Shown: positions 49,303-59,300, counted from the first letter of the stretch. The stretch: 64,000 bases of DNA from Roseateles_B flavus (GCF_039872765.1 NZ_JBDPZC010000012.1:1-64000); one strand, 5' to 3'. Notes: a model not told the origin generated them from the sequence alone. A program made the numbers and translations.

Positions 49303-52053
49303 ATGCAAGTCGACCGCCCAGAACTTCCTGACCGCCTGGACCCGCAGCCCGCGCCGCCCGGCGGCGGCCGGCGCGAGAAGCTCGGCCTGGCCCTGGCAGG
49401 CGGCGGCTTCCGGGCCAGTCTCTTCCATGTGGGCGTGCTGCGCTACCTGGCCCGGGCTGATCTGCTGCGGCATGTGGAGGTGCTCTCCACGGTGTCCGGG
49501 GGCAGTCTGGTCGGCGCGCTGTACGTGCTGCAGCTGAAGCAGGTCCTGGAAGCCCGGGATGCCCTGCAGCCGGGGAGCGCACCCCTGCGGCTGGAGGCGG
49601 ACGACTACGTGTGCATCGTCGACGAGGTGGAGGTGCGCATCCGCGAGATCGTGCGCCAGAACCTGCGTATGCGCCTGCTGCTCAACGTGGGGCGATGGGT
49701 GGGCATCAGCCTGGGCCTGGCCTCGCTGGGCCGGCACTTTGCGCGCTACCTGGACGCACAGCTGTTCGGGCACGTCTGCTGCCGGCTCCATCGGCAGGCC
49801 GCTGCCGCCCGCCAGGTGCCCAGCGGCGGCCCGGACGGACCCTTCGCGGACTTCATCACCCGGCGGCCTCCCTGGAGCCCGCCGCGCCTGAGCCTGCGGG
49901 CGCTGCGCCTGTGCGCGGGGCGGGTCGATGCCCACGGCGGCACGGAGAACTACAACCGCGCGGCCCTGTGGAGCCAGGCGCCCGGTGCGCAGCCGGCCTC
50001 CGCCGTCACCCGCCTGATCCTGAACACCACCTCGCTGAACTCCAGCGGGCGCTTCTGGTTCTCCCATGCGGAGTTCGGCGAGTGGTATCTGGGCTATGTG
50101 CGCCAGGCCGACATCCGGGCCGACCTGTGGCCGCGCAAGTGGCTGCAGCAGGAAGCGCCGTCGCTGGGCAGCGCGCAGGCGTCACCCGAGCAGGTCGATC
50201 CGGTGCTGGACGCACTGTCGCAGGCCTACTGCAAGGAGTTCCGCGTGGCCGCCCTGCCGGAGGAGGCGCAGCTCAGGGCGCAGATGCGCGAACGCTGGCC
50301 GCTGCTGTGCTGGTGGCGCGGGACCGAGCCGCAGCTGCAATGGCAGCGCCTGCTGCCCCTGCAGGCGCGCCTGGCGTCCTGCCAGCTGGGCGCAGCCGGC
50401 GCGGGCGTGAAGCCCAAGACCGTGCCGATGTTGGCGACCCTGCTGCGGGACATCGAGATGGGCCGCGCCCGGCAGCTCAAGAACTTCGCCTGGCTGCTGC
50501 GCGTCGGGCGGCATGGCATCCAGGGCGGCCCCGCCGTGCGCGACGGCATGAGCGACCTGCAGCTGGTGGCGGGCTTTGTGGAGTCACTCAAGGCGGTGGA
50601 CGACGGCTGGCTGGCGGCGCTGGGCCTGGCGCCTGGTGCCGGGGCCACGGCGATGCTGCAGGGCGGGGCCGAGGCGCCCCTGCACGACTGGGCCGATGCG
50701 CTGCTGCTGCTGGTGATCGAGGTCTACCAGTGCCGCTGCGCCGAGTTCATGTCGCCCCATGTGTGGCGGGACTGGCAGGACATGCCGCTGTCGGAGGCGG
50801 TGGCGGCCTCGGCCTCCTTCCCGCCGGTGTTTCCGCCCCATGTGCTGTCGACCCTGGTGGACGATCGCAAGATCCGCGCGCTGGGGCTCACCGATGGCGG
50901 GGTGTTCGACAACCTGGGCAGCACCGCCTTGCTGGACGAGCAGTGCACCATGATCATCGCCAGCGATCCGGGCGGGGTCTTCGACACCCGCGCCCGCGAG
51001 GTGTCCGTGGGCCGCATCGGCCTCATGGGCCGCCTGGTGGAGCTGCTGAGCGAGCGGCCCAACCAGCTGTTCCGCCATGAGCTGCGCGAACGCCGCCGCA
51101 TGGGCGAGGCCTTCGAGGCTTTCGCTGCCGGCACCCTGGGGGCCGACGCCGCGCAGTTCGTGGAGGCCCGCTCCCTGACGGCCCTGAGCACGTTCCGGAT
51201 CGCCCCCACGGAGGATCTCAACAGGCCGGGCAGCCGCGGCCAGCTCCTGTCGGCCATCCGCACGGACCTCGACGTCTTTGCCCAGCTCGAGCAGGATGCC
51301 CTGATCCAGCAGGGCGAGCGCCAGGCCGAGCGGCACCTGCAGCGGCGCTTCGCCCCGGAGGCCGGCAGGCCCTTGCAAGTGGGGCAGCGTCCGCTGCCGG
51401 ACCTGCCCGGGCTGACGGCCGGGGAGCAGGCGGTGCTGGCCGTTGCCCGCCACCGCTTCTGGCGCCTGGCGCGCCTCGCGCCGCTTTCCTGCCTGCTGCT
51501 GCTGGGGCTGCTGATGGCCGCGGCCTGGCATTGGCCCTGGCCGGCGGCTCTGGGGGCCGCCTGGGAGGCGCTCTGGCGCGGGCTGTCCTGCCTGCCGCAG
51601 GGGCCGGGTCTGCTGAGCGCGGCGGCGCTGTCCAGGCTGTGGGCCCTGCTGGGGGCCTGGCACTACCTGCCTCTGCTGGCGCTGCCGGCCCTGCCGCTGG
51701 CCTGGCTGGTCTTGCGGCGCTGGCTGGCGGAGCCGGGCTTGTGGCGGACGGGGCTTGGCGCGCTGAACCGGTGGCTGCGCAAGTCAGCCCTGGCGCGGGG
51801 CCTGCGGACCTGCCATGCGCAGCTCCTGCGGTGGTCCGTGGGACGCTGGCTGTTCGGGCAGAGCCGGGCCACCTGGCGGCGGCGCCTGCGTCATGTCAGG
51901 AGCCTGTTCGTGTACGGGCTGGGCCTGCTGCTGCTGCCTGGCGTGCTGGGCTCGCTGTGGATGATCATGCCGCTGCTGTTCGCCCTGGTGCTGGCAGGCG
52001 TCGGCGTGCTGTCCCTGGGGACCAGCTGGCTGTACCGGCGCGTGGCGCGCTGA
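49303..52053 (+). CDS. patatin-like phospholipase with C-terminal membrane region
   Basis: A 916-aa predicted lipid acyl hydrolase. The oxyanion-hole motif GGGFR is at 33-37, the nucleophile elbow TVSGGS gives Ser65, and the partner Asp is D531 in TDGGVFDN, so the Ser-Asp dyad is complete but separated by a long insertion of more than 450 residues. Residues from about 720 on contain four or five hydrophobic segments with Arg-rich loops, probably anchoring the enzyme in the inner membrane. The family includes both house-keeping lipases and toxin-like enzymes; no secretion or effector context is seen. The first-Gly-to-Thr change in the nucleophile elbow resembles the cPLA2-type SGGS form. Confidence 0.85.
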   Translation: MQVDRPELPDRLDPQPAPPGGGRREKLGLALAGGGFRASLFHVGVLRYLARADLLRHVEVLSTVSGGSLVGALYVLQLKQVLEARDALQPGSAPLRLEADDYVCIVDEVEVRIREIVRQNLRMRLLLNVGRWVGISLGLASLGRHFARYLDAQLFGHVCCRLHRQAAAARQVPSGGPDGPFADFITRRPPWSPPRLSLRALRLCAGRVDAHGGTENYNRAALWSQAPGAQPASAVTRLILNTTSLNSSGRFWFSHAEFGEWYLGYVRQADIRADLWPRKWLQQEAPSLGSAQASPEQVDPVLDALSQAYCKEFRVAALPEEAQLRAQMRERWPLLCWWRGTEPQLQWQRLLPLQARLASCQLGAAGAGVKPKTVPMLATLLRDIEMGRARQLKNFAWLLRVGRHGIQGGPAVRDGMSDLQLVAGFVESLKAVDDGWLAALGLAPGAGATAMLQGGAEAPLHDWADALLLLVIEVYQCRCAEFMSPHVWRDWQDMPLSEAVAASASFPPVFPPHVLSTLVDDRKIRALGLTDGGVFDNLGSTALLDEQCTMIIASDPGGVFDTRAREVSVGRIGLMGRLVELLSERPNQLFRHELRERRRMGEAFEAFAAGTLGADAAQFVEARSLTALSTFRIAPTEDLNRPGSRGQLLSAIRTDLDVFAQLEQDALIQQGERQAERHLQRRFAPEAGRPLQVGQRPLPDLPGLTAGEQAVLAVARHRFWRLARLAPLSCLLLLGLLMAAAWHWPWPAALGAAWEALWRGLSCLPQGPGLLSAAALSRLWALLGAWHYLPLLALPALPLAWLVLRRWLAEPGLWRTGLGALNRWLRKSALARGLRTCHAQLLRWSVGRWLFGQSRATWRRRLRHVRSLFVYGLGLLLLPGVLGSLWMIMPLLFALVLAGVGVLSLGTSWLYRRVAR

Positions 52054-52108
52054 GGGGCGTGCCGGAAGCGGCATTGCCCCGCTGCGCCAGCCTTTGCGGC
52101 CGATCCGG

Positions 52109-52114
52109 GATAAT
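52109..52114 (+). promoter_or_regulatory. possible -10 element of the murA-like gene
   Basis: GATAAT lies 47 bp before the ATG in a short intergenic region. No matching -35 was found at normal spacing. Confidence 0.35.
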
Positions 52115-52161
52115 CGGCCCGTCCCCCATTCCAGGGGCCCGACCCTCTCGCTGCAGCATCC

Positions 52162-53463
52162 ATGTCGAATCTGATTGTTCACGGCGGTACCCCGCTGGCT
52201 GGCCGCATCATCCCCTCGGCCAACAAGAACGCCATCCTGCCCATCCTCTGTGCCACCCTCCTCACCGCCGAGCCTGTGCGTCTGAGGGGCATCACCGAGA
52301 TCACCGATGTCAAGAAGATCCTCGAAGTCTTCAGGAAGCTGGGCAGCACGGTCGAGGTCGACTACAAGACCGGCATCCTGGACGTGCATCACCGGGACAC
52401 CCACTTCGACGCTGCGACCGACCGCCTGCCCGAGGAGATGCGCTCGTCCATCATGCTGGTGCCCGGCCTGATGGCGCGCTTCGGCGCGGCCCGCATCGAG
52501 GACGACGTCAAGGGCTGCACCCTGGGCGCCCGCGAGATCGACCCGCATGTGGAGGTCTTCGAGCGCTTCGGCGCTAGCGTGCAGCGCCTGAGCGACGGCC
52601 TGCTGCTGAGCGTGGACCGCCCGCTCAAGGGCAATGACCACTGGACGGACTACGCCTCCGTCACCACCACCGAGAACTTCGTGCTCTGCGCCGCGCTGGC
52701 GCAGGGCACCTCCACGCTGATGAACGCGGCCTCGGAGCCGCACGTGCAGGAGTTCTGCGCCTTCATGCAGATGCTGGGGGCCAAGATCGAGGGCCTGGGC
52801 ACCTCGCGCCTCAAGATCACGGGCGTCGAGCGCCTGGGCGGCGGAGACTTCAGCTTTGCCGAAGACTTCCACGAGATCGTGACCTTCCTGGCCCTGGGCG
52901 CCATCACCGGCGGTGACGTCCAGGTGAAGAACTCCCAGCCCGAGCAGTTCCCCCTGATCGACCGCACCTTCGCCAAGTTCGGCGTGCACATCGAACACAA
53001 GGACGGCTGGTCGCGCGCCCTCACGCAGGGCCCGCTGAAGGTCAAGGAGCCCTTCACCCGCAACATCCTGCAGAAGGTCGAGGCGGCGCCCTGGCCCTAC
53101 CTGCCGGTGGACCTGCTGCCCATCTTCGTGGCCCTGGGCGTCAAGGCCGAGGGCAGCGTGATGTTCTGGAACAAGATCTACGACGGCGCCATGGGCTGGA
53201 CCTCGGAGCTGTCCAAGTTCGGCGCGCATGCCTTCCTGTCGGACCCGCACCGCATGGTCACCTTCGGCGGCAAGCCCCTGCATGCGGCCGAGGTGGAGAG
53301 CCCCTACATCATCCGCGTGGCCATCGCCCTGCTGATGGTGGCGGCGTCCATCCCTGGGCGCTCGGTGATCCGCAATGCCACACCCATCCGGCGCGCGCAC
53401 CCGCATTTCGTCGAGAACATCTGCACGCTCGGCGCCCGTATCGAATGGGTGGACGGGGACTGA
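52162..53463 (+). CDS. divergent MurA (UDP-GlcNAc enolpyruvyl transferase)
   Basis: A 433-aa member of the EPSP-synthase/MurA fold, which adds enolpyruvate to UDP-GlcNAc as the first committed step of peptidoglycan synthesis. Key residues align with E. coli MurA: K22-N23, the PEP-binding Cys (C119 in KGCTLGAR), D317 in the LPVDL segment and R385. Surrounding motifs differ clearly from the usual MurA (IRNATPIRRAHPHF in place of VVDRIYHIDRGYER), so it is probably a paralogue, and the main murA is expected elsewhere near hisG or mlaB. As Cys119 is kept, fosfomycin sensitivity is predicted. The standard sugar-nucleotide substrate is not certain. Confidence 0.85.
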   Translation: MSNLIVHGGTPLAGRIIPSANKNAILPILCATLLTAEPVRLRGITEITDVKKILEVFRKLGSTVEVDYKTGILDVHHRDTHFDAATDRLPEEMRSSIMLVPGLMARFGAARIEDDVKGCTLGAREIDPHVEVFERFGASVQRLSDGLLLSVDRPLKGNDHWTDYASVTTTENFVLCAALAQGTSTLMNAASEPHVQEFCAFMQMLGAKIEGLGTSRLKITGVERLGGGDFSFAEDFHEIVTFLALGAITGGDVQVKNSQPEQFPLIDRTFAKFGVHIEHKDGWSRALTQGPLKVKEPFTRNILQKVEAAPWPYLPVDLLPIFVALGVKAEGSVMFWNKIYDGAMGWTSELSKFGAHAFLSDPHRMVTFGGKPLHAAEVESPYIIRVAIALLMVAASIPGRSVIRNATPIRRAHPHFVENICTLGARIEWVDGD

Positions 53464-53532
53464 GCCGCTGCCACGCCCCCCGTGCCCTGATACTGCGGCG
53501 CATTCCCTGCTGTCCGAACGCTGCACCGGCCC

Positions 53533-54456
53533 ATGGCCCTGTTCCCGTCGTCCCTGCTGTCGAGCCTGGCGCTGAGCCTGGCCCTGCTGCCCTGCGCGGC
53601 GCGGGCGGCTGAGCCGCTGCCGACCCTGCATTGGCTGGTGCAGGACGTGCCACCGCACTTCAGCTACATGCGGCCCGGCCAGGTGCCGCAGACGGTGGAG
53701 GACATCGGGCAGGGCGAGCTCGACGGCTTCCTGCGCATCCTCGTGAGGCGCATGCCCCAGTACCGGCATGTGCTGGTCGAGATGCCCTTCACCCGCTTCG
53801 AGCTCCAGGCGCGCCAGGGGCAGACCCTGTGCTCCGTCCTGCATGTGAAGACGCCGGAGCGCCTGGGCTGGCTCTGGTTCAGCCACCTCTATCCGCCGCT
53901 GTTCTCGCGCCAGCTCCATGTGGTCGTGCACAAGGACCGCCTGGCGCAGTTCGAGACCGCCGTCACCGGCCAGCCCCTCCAGCTGGCGGACCTGCTGCAG
54001 CGCCAGGACCTGGTCGGCCTGCTGCCGCGCGACCGCGCCTTCGGCCCCCGCATCGACGCCCTGCTGAAGCAGGCCGGCGATGGCGCGCCGCGCACCGTGG
54101 TGCCCAACCGCAACATGCACCTGCTGCACATGCTGCGGGCGCGGCGCATGGACTTCACGCTGGAGTACCCCTCGGTCGTGGACGAGTTCCTGCGCCTCAA
54201 CGGCGGGGACGACCTGGTCAAGCTGCCCCTGGCCGAGGGCCGCAGCACGCAGCTGGCCACCGTCGCCTGCACCCGCAGCGCCGAGGGCCGGCAGCAGATC
54301 GAGGCCATCGACGCCGCCGTGCGCCGCCTGGCCCAGGAGAAGGACCGCGACGCCTGGCTGCGCAGCTGGCGCCGCGAGCCGCTGGACGAGCAGGACCGCC
54401 AGCGCGTCAACCGCTACATGGACGAGCGGGCCCGCGGCGGCCCCATCATCGAGTGA
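53533..54456 (+). CDS. periplasmic solute-binding-like protein (TIGR02285 type)
   Basis: A 307-aa exported protein with a signal peptide (about 1-26) and the two-lobed pattern of extracellular amino-acid-type binding proteins, most like the conserved TIGR02285 family. No permease or ATPase genes are nearby, so it is unlikely to belong to an ABC importer; a signalling or orphan role is more likely. It overlaps the next gene by four bases (GTGA). GATACT lies about 39 bp before the start. Confidence 0.7.
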   Translation: MALFPSSLLSSLALSLALLPCAARAAEPLPTLHWLVQDVPPHFSYMRPGQVPQTVEDIGQGELDGFLRILVRRMPQYRHVLVEMPFTRFELQARQGQTLCSVLHVKTPERLGWLWFSHLYPPLFSRQLHVVVHKDRLAQFETAVTGQPLQLADLLQRQDLVGLLPRDRAFGPRIDALLKQAGDGAPRTVVPNRNMHLLHMLRARRMDFTLEYPSVVDEFLRLNGGDDLVKLPLAEGRSTQLATVACTRSAEGRQQIEAIDAAVRRLAQEKDRDAWLRSWRREPLDEQDRQRVNRYMDERARGGPIIE

Positions 54457-55382
54457 GCCGCCCGCCCAAGCTCGCCCTGCCCATGCGCGAGGGCGTCAGT
54501 GCCTCGGCCCTGGCCTGCCCGCCGGGGGACTGGCCGCTGCTGCTGGACTTCCTGGCCCAGCGGCTGTCCCTGGTCAGCAGGGACGACTGGGCCGGGCGCA
54601 TGGCCGGCGGCGAGGTGCTGGGGCCGCAGGGTCAGGTCTTGCCTCCGGAAGCGCCCTATCGCGCCGGGCAGCGCATCTACTACTACCGCCGGGTGGCCCA
54701 CGAGACGCCCGTGCCCTTCGAGGAGCAGCTGGTCCATGTGGACGAGCTGCTCGTGGTGGCCGACAAGCCGCATTTCCTCTCCGTGACGCCCAAGGGCCGC
54801 CATGTGCAGCAGACCCTGCTGACCCGGCTCAAGCGGCGGCTGGGCCTGCAAGACCTGACCCCCGTCCACCGCCTGGACCGCGAGACCGCCGGCCTGACCG
54901 TGTTCTGCGTGCAGCCCGCGCATCGCGACGCCTACCAGCGCCTCTTTCGCGAGCGCAGCGTGGACAAGGTCTACGAGGCCGTGGCCGCCGCCCCGCCGTC
55001 CGGCCTCGAGCTGCCCCTGCGCTACCGCAGCCGGCTCGTGGAGCGCGAGGGCGAGGCCTTCATGCAGATGGGCGAGGTGCCTGGCGAGCCCAATGCCGAG
55101 ACCGTGATCCGCTGCCTGCGCCTGCTGGATGCGGGGCGGGCCCTGTACGAGCTGCGCCCGCTGACGGGCCAGAAGCACCAGCTGCGGGCGCAGATGTGCG
55201 CGCTGGGCCTGCCGCTGGCGGGCGATCGCATCTACCCGGTGCTGCAGCCGCCGCGTGAAGACTTCGACGAGCCCCTGCAGCTGCTGGCCCGGTCCATCGC
55301 TTTCGTCGATCCCGTCAGCGGGGCGCCGCGTGCCTTCCGCTCGGAGCGTCAGCTGGCGCTGGCCAGCAGCAGCTCGGCCTGA
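54453..55382 (+). CDS. RluA-family RNA pseudouridine synthase
   Basis: A 309-aa enzyme that isomerises uridine to pseudouridine in tRNA or rRNA. The catalytic Asp is D142 in HRLDRETAGL, with the RluA-type GQKHQLRAQM and GDRIYP motifs further on. The N-terminal 95 residues are not a standard S4 domain. The GTG start overlaps the preceding stop (GTGA) and matches the first residues of the family. Two copies of the CAGGTCTTGC word lie inside it in opposite directions (54633-54642 and 54848-54857). Its 3' end overlaps the convergent cho gene by 34 bp. The exact target position is not predictable. Confidence 0.9.
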   Translation: MSRPPKLALPMREGVSASALACPPGDWPLLLDFLAQRLSLVSRDDWAGRMAGGEVLGPQGQVLPPEAPYRAGQRIYYYRRVAHETPVPFEEQLVHVDELLVVADKPHFLSVTPKGRHVQQTLLTRLKRRLGLQDLTPVHRLDRETAGLTVFCVQPAHRDAYQRLFRERSVDKVYEAVAAAPPSGLELPLRYRSRLVEREGEAFMQMGEVPGEPNAETVIRCLRLLDAGRALYELRPLTGQKHQLRAQMCALGLPLAGDRIYPVLQPPREDFDEPLQLLARSIAFVDPVSGAPRAFRSERQLALASSSSA

Positions 55383-56164
55383 CCGCTCAGCAGCGGGCCG
55401 ACGAGGATGCGGTAGCCGTCGAGGTCGAAGGGCGGTGGCGCGTGGCCCGCCGGCAGCTGCAGCGCCCGGCCCTCCACCGTGCCCAGGTAGGCCCAGTGCT
55501 GCAGCACATGGGTCTGGACCCAGTCGCCCGCGCGTTCCACCAGGCCCACGGCGCCGTCGAAGGGCCAGGCCTGCACCTGCCACTGCGCGAGGGCGGCCCG
55601 CAGGCGATCGGCATGCTGATCCTCGGGCTCCTGGCCGCCGCACAGCGCACACCGGCCCAGCTGGCGCGCAAAGCAGCCGCGTGCCGAGGCGGGCTCCAGG
55701 CCCAGGCGAGCCAGGCACAGCTCCTGCGCCTCGGCGAGGCCGCGCAGCGCCTGCTGGGCCGCATGGCCGGAGCTGTACAGGCCGAACAGGCCCGGGCTGC
55801 GGGCGAAGTCCTGGTCCCGCGAATGCACGAGGCGCAGCACGGGGGCGGACGAGACCATCGCCCAGGCGCACAGCGAGCGGCTGCGGCGCAGGCGCTTGTT
55901 GAACAGCGGCTGCTGCGCCTTCACCCAGCGCGATTCCAGCAGCAGCGCGCCCACCTCGCCCGCCGTGCGCTGCCAGCTGACGCGGCAGGCCTGCGCCAGC
56001 ATCCGTGCCTCGGCCGGCTCGCGCAGATGGGCCAGCACGCGCGAGCGGATGTTGACGCTCTTGCCGATGTACAGGGGCAGGGCGCCTTCGCCATGGAAGA
56101 CATAGACCCCGCAGGCGGCGGGCAGCTCGGCCAGGTTGGCCTCGGGAATGTGGTGCGTGGGCAT
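55349..56164 (-). CDS. cho: Cho-like GIY-YIG excision nuclease
   Basis: A 271-aa nuclease of the UvrC/Cho family, which in E. coli makes the 3' incision at bulky DNA lesions in place of UvrC. The GIY-YIG domain occupies residues about 13-95, with GVYVF and LYIGKS and a Glu near 75 as metal ligand. The second half has a Cys cluster (RCALCGG near 170) as in Cho proteins. No DnaQ exonuclease domain is fused, unlike in many related proteins. Its 3' end overlaps the RluA-type gene. Confidence 0.85.
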   Translation of the reverse strand: MPTHHIPEANLAELPAACGVYVFHGEGALPLYIGKSVNIRSRVLAHLREPAEARMLAQACRVSWQRTAGEVGALLLESRWVKAQQPLFNKRLRRSRSLCAWAMVSSAPVLRLVHSRDQDFARSPGLFGLYSSGHAAQQALRGLAEAQELCLARLGLEPASARGCFARQLGRCALCGGQEPEDQHADRLRAALAQWQVQAWPFDGAVGLVERAGDWVQTHVLQHWAYLGTVEGRALQLPAGHAPPPFDLDGYRILVGPLLSGQAELLLASAS

Positions 56165-56355
56165 GAGGGTCGTCAGGCTGCCGGAAGTATGCCCGCGCGG
56201 CGCGGCGGGCTCGCCTGCTGTGCGACTGACAGCACCGGGGGCCTGTCATCCCCCCACCAGGAGGGGGCAACAAGGCGCAACAGCCGCGATGCGGCGCGCG
56301 CCCGCCGCCCTACACTGCTCGCGCCCCCGATAGAGCGAGGGGCGGGAGTGACACG
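56165..56355. promoter_or_regulatory. divergent promoter region between cho and the A2M gene
   Basis: A 191-bp spacer. TACACT at 56311-56316 followed by GC is a possible -10 for the A2M gene, 40 bp before its ATG. No LexA-type box was recognised upstream of cho. Confidence 0.35.
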
Positions 56356-59300
56356 ATGGCAGCGATGGGCAAGGGACTGAAGATCCTGGCGGGCGTGGGC
56401 CTGGCGGCGGCGGTGGCCGCGGCAGGCTGGTGGGGATGGCAGCGCCAGCGCGGTGCTCCGGAGGCCAGCGAGGCGGACAGCGGCCCCCTGGCCGCCTTTG
56501 CGCTGGCCGACTGCAAGGCCCGGCTCTTCGACGGCTCGCCGGCCATTGCGGTGATGTTCACCCAGGCCCTGGCCGGCGGCCAGGACTTCGGCAAGCTGCT
56601 CACCGCCACCGAGTCCGCCCCCAATGAGGAGGCCGACAAGGCCACCCCTGTCGAGGCCCGCTGGGTGCTGGGCGACAACCCCCGCGTGCTCTACCTCCCC
56701 TATGTGAAGCCGGAGCGCAAGTTCCGTGTGAAGCTGGCCGGCGAGCTGGCGGCCAAGGCCGGCGCGACCCTGGCCACGCCGCAGACCTGCGAGGTGGCCA
56801 GCGAGGCCATGCCCGACGCCTACTACTTCGCCAGCCGCGGCACCGTGCTGCCGGCCGAGATCAACGGCGGCCTGCCCGTCGTGACCGTCAACACGCCCCA
56901 GGTGGACGTGCAGTTCCTGCGCATCCGCCCCGAGAACCTCAGCGCTTTCCTGGACCAGGTCGGCGGCCGGCGCGAGCGCCCGAAGGCTGCCAGCTACGAG
57001 GAGGGCAGCGAGGACTACGAAGGCGGCTACTACTACGAGGACCCGGGCCGCCGCCTCAAGGGCCGGACCTCCGGCTATGTGCTGGACCAGCTGCGCAGCA
57101 TGTCCGACAGCGTCTACATCGGCCGCTTCACGACGGACGAACGCCCCAACCGTCGCAACGTCTCCTTCCTGCCCGTCGAGCGCATCAAGGAGCTGCAGGA
57201 GCCGGGCATCTACGTGGCGGTGATGAACACGCCGGGCCGCTTTGGCTGGGACTACCAGGTCACGCACTTCTATGTCACCGACATCGGCCTGCACCTGCGC
57301 CGCCATGCCGCGCAGCTGGACGTCTTCGCCACCTCGCTCAAGGGCGGCACGGCGCTGTCAGGCATCGAGCTGACCCTGGTGGACGAGGCCGGCAAGGCCC
57401 TGCAGCAGCTCAGCAGCGATGGGCAGGGCCACGGCGTCTTCACCCAGAAGCTGGACAAGGCCCGCGTGGTGCTGGCCAAGCGGGGCAAGGAGATGTCCGT
57501 GCTCTCGCTCAATGATGCGGCGCTGGACCTCTCCGAGTTCGATGCCATCGGGCATCCCTCGCGCAACAACAAGCTCTTTGTCTATGCGGGCCGTGACCTC
57601 TACCGCCCCGGCGAGAGCTTCCAGGCCTCCGTGCTGGCCCGCGACGCCGACGGCCGCGCCTGGGACAAGCCCGTCCCCCTGACCCTGAGCCTCAAGAAGC
57701 CCGACGGCAGCAATGCCGCCACCCTGCTGGTGCGCCCGGGGGCCACCGGTGCCGGCTACTACCAGCAGGCCATCACCCTGCCGGCCGACGCCCCCACGGG
57801 CCGCTGGCAGCTGCAGGCGCGCGTGGACCCGGCCGCCAGGCAGCCGGACGCGCAATGGAGCTTCCAGGTCGAGGAGTTCCTCCCCGAGCGCATGAAGCTG
57901 CAGCTCAGCGCCCCCGAGGCCGTGCTGACGGCCGACACCGCGCTGCGCGTGGACGTGCAGGGCGACTACCTCTACGGCGCGCCGGCCTCGGGCAACCGCG
58001 TCCAGGCCAGCCTCTACACCGAGCGCCAGATCAACCCGCTGGCCCGCGCGCTGCCGGGCTTCATCTTCGGCGACTTCGCCGACGACAAGGCCCAGAAGCG
58101 CAGCGACGCCGAGGACGACGAGCTGGACGACAAGGGCCACACCACCCTCAACTTCCATCCCGCCCTGAGCGAGCGCAGCTCGCCCATGCTGCTGCGCGCC
58201 AGCGTCAGCCTGCTGGAGAGCGGGGGGCGCCCCGTGGTGCGCTCGCTGGAACGCAGCTGGTGGCCGGCCGAGCAGCTGCTGGCCATCCGCCCGCTCTTCG
58301 ATCGCAATGTGGTGCAGGAAGGCGGCATGGCCGAGTTCGAGCTGACCCGCGTGGACGCCGCCGGCAAGTTCCACGCGGCGGCCGACCTGCAGCTGCGCCT
58401 CGTCTACGAGGAACGGCAGTGGTACTGGCGCTATGACGACAGCCGCGGCTGGCACTCCGGCTTCAACACCCAGGAAGAGCTGGTGGAGGCCCGCCAGATC
58501 AAGCTGGACAAACGCAGCAAGATCGCGCTGCCGGTGCGCTGGGGCCGCTACCGCCTGGAGATCGCCGACCCTGCCACGCAGCAGACCCTGCGCTACGGCT
58601 TCTACGCCGGCTGGGGCGCGCAGGACGCCGACGACGTCGGCAACCGTCCCGACCGCGTGCAGCTCAAGCTGGAGGGCGCGCCCTTCAAGCCGGGCCAGAA
58701 GGCGAAGCTCGAGATCAAGCCGCCGCACGACGGCGAGGCCCTGGTGACGGTGGAGGGCGACCGCGTGCTGTGGAGCGAGCGCCTGGCCGTGCGGGCGCGC
58801 GGCACCACGGTCGAGATCCCCGTGGCCGAGGACTGGAAGCGCCACGACCTCTACATCACCGTGGCAGCCTTCCGGCCCGGCAGCCAGGGCGACAAGGTCA
58901 CGCCGGCCCGCGCCCTGGGCCTGGTGCACCTGCCCCTGTGGCGCGAGGACCGCAAGCCCAAGGTGGAGCTGGTCGCGCCCCCGAAGGCCACGCCGGAGCA
59001 GTCGCTGCCCCTCAAGGTCAAGGTGCCGCAGCTGGCGGGCAAGCCGGCCCTGGTGACCGTGTCCGCGGTGGATGTAGGCATCCTCAACATCACCCGCTAC
59101 AAGACGCCGGACCCGCAGGACTTCTTCTTCGGCAAGCACCGCTACGGTGCCGACCTGCTGGACCTCTACGGCAAGGTGATCGAGCGCATGGAGGGCAATG
59201 CCGCCCGCCAGCGCTTCGGCGGTGACGCAGGCAAGCGGGACACCCAGAGCCTGCCGCGCAAGGTGCTGCTGGTGGACCTCTTCAGCGGCCCGGTGCAGCT

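Noticed and set aside
53533..54456. Periplasmic component of an ABC importer
   Set aside because: No permease or ATPase gene is adjacent; the next gene is an RNA-modifying enzyme.
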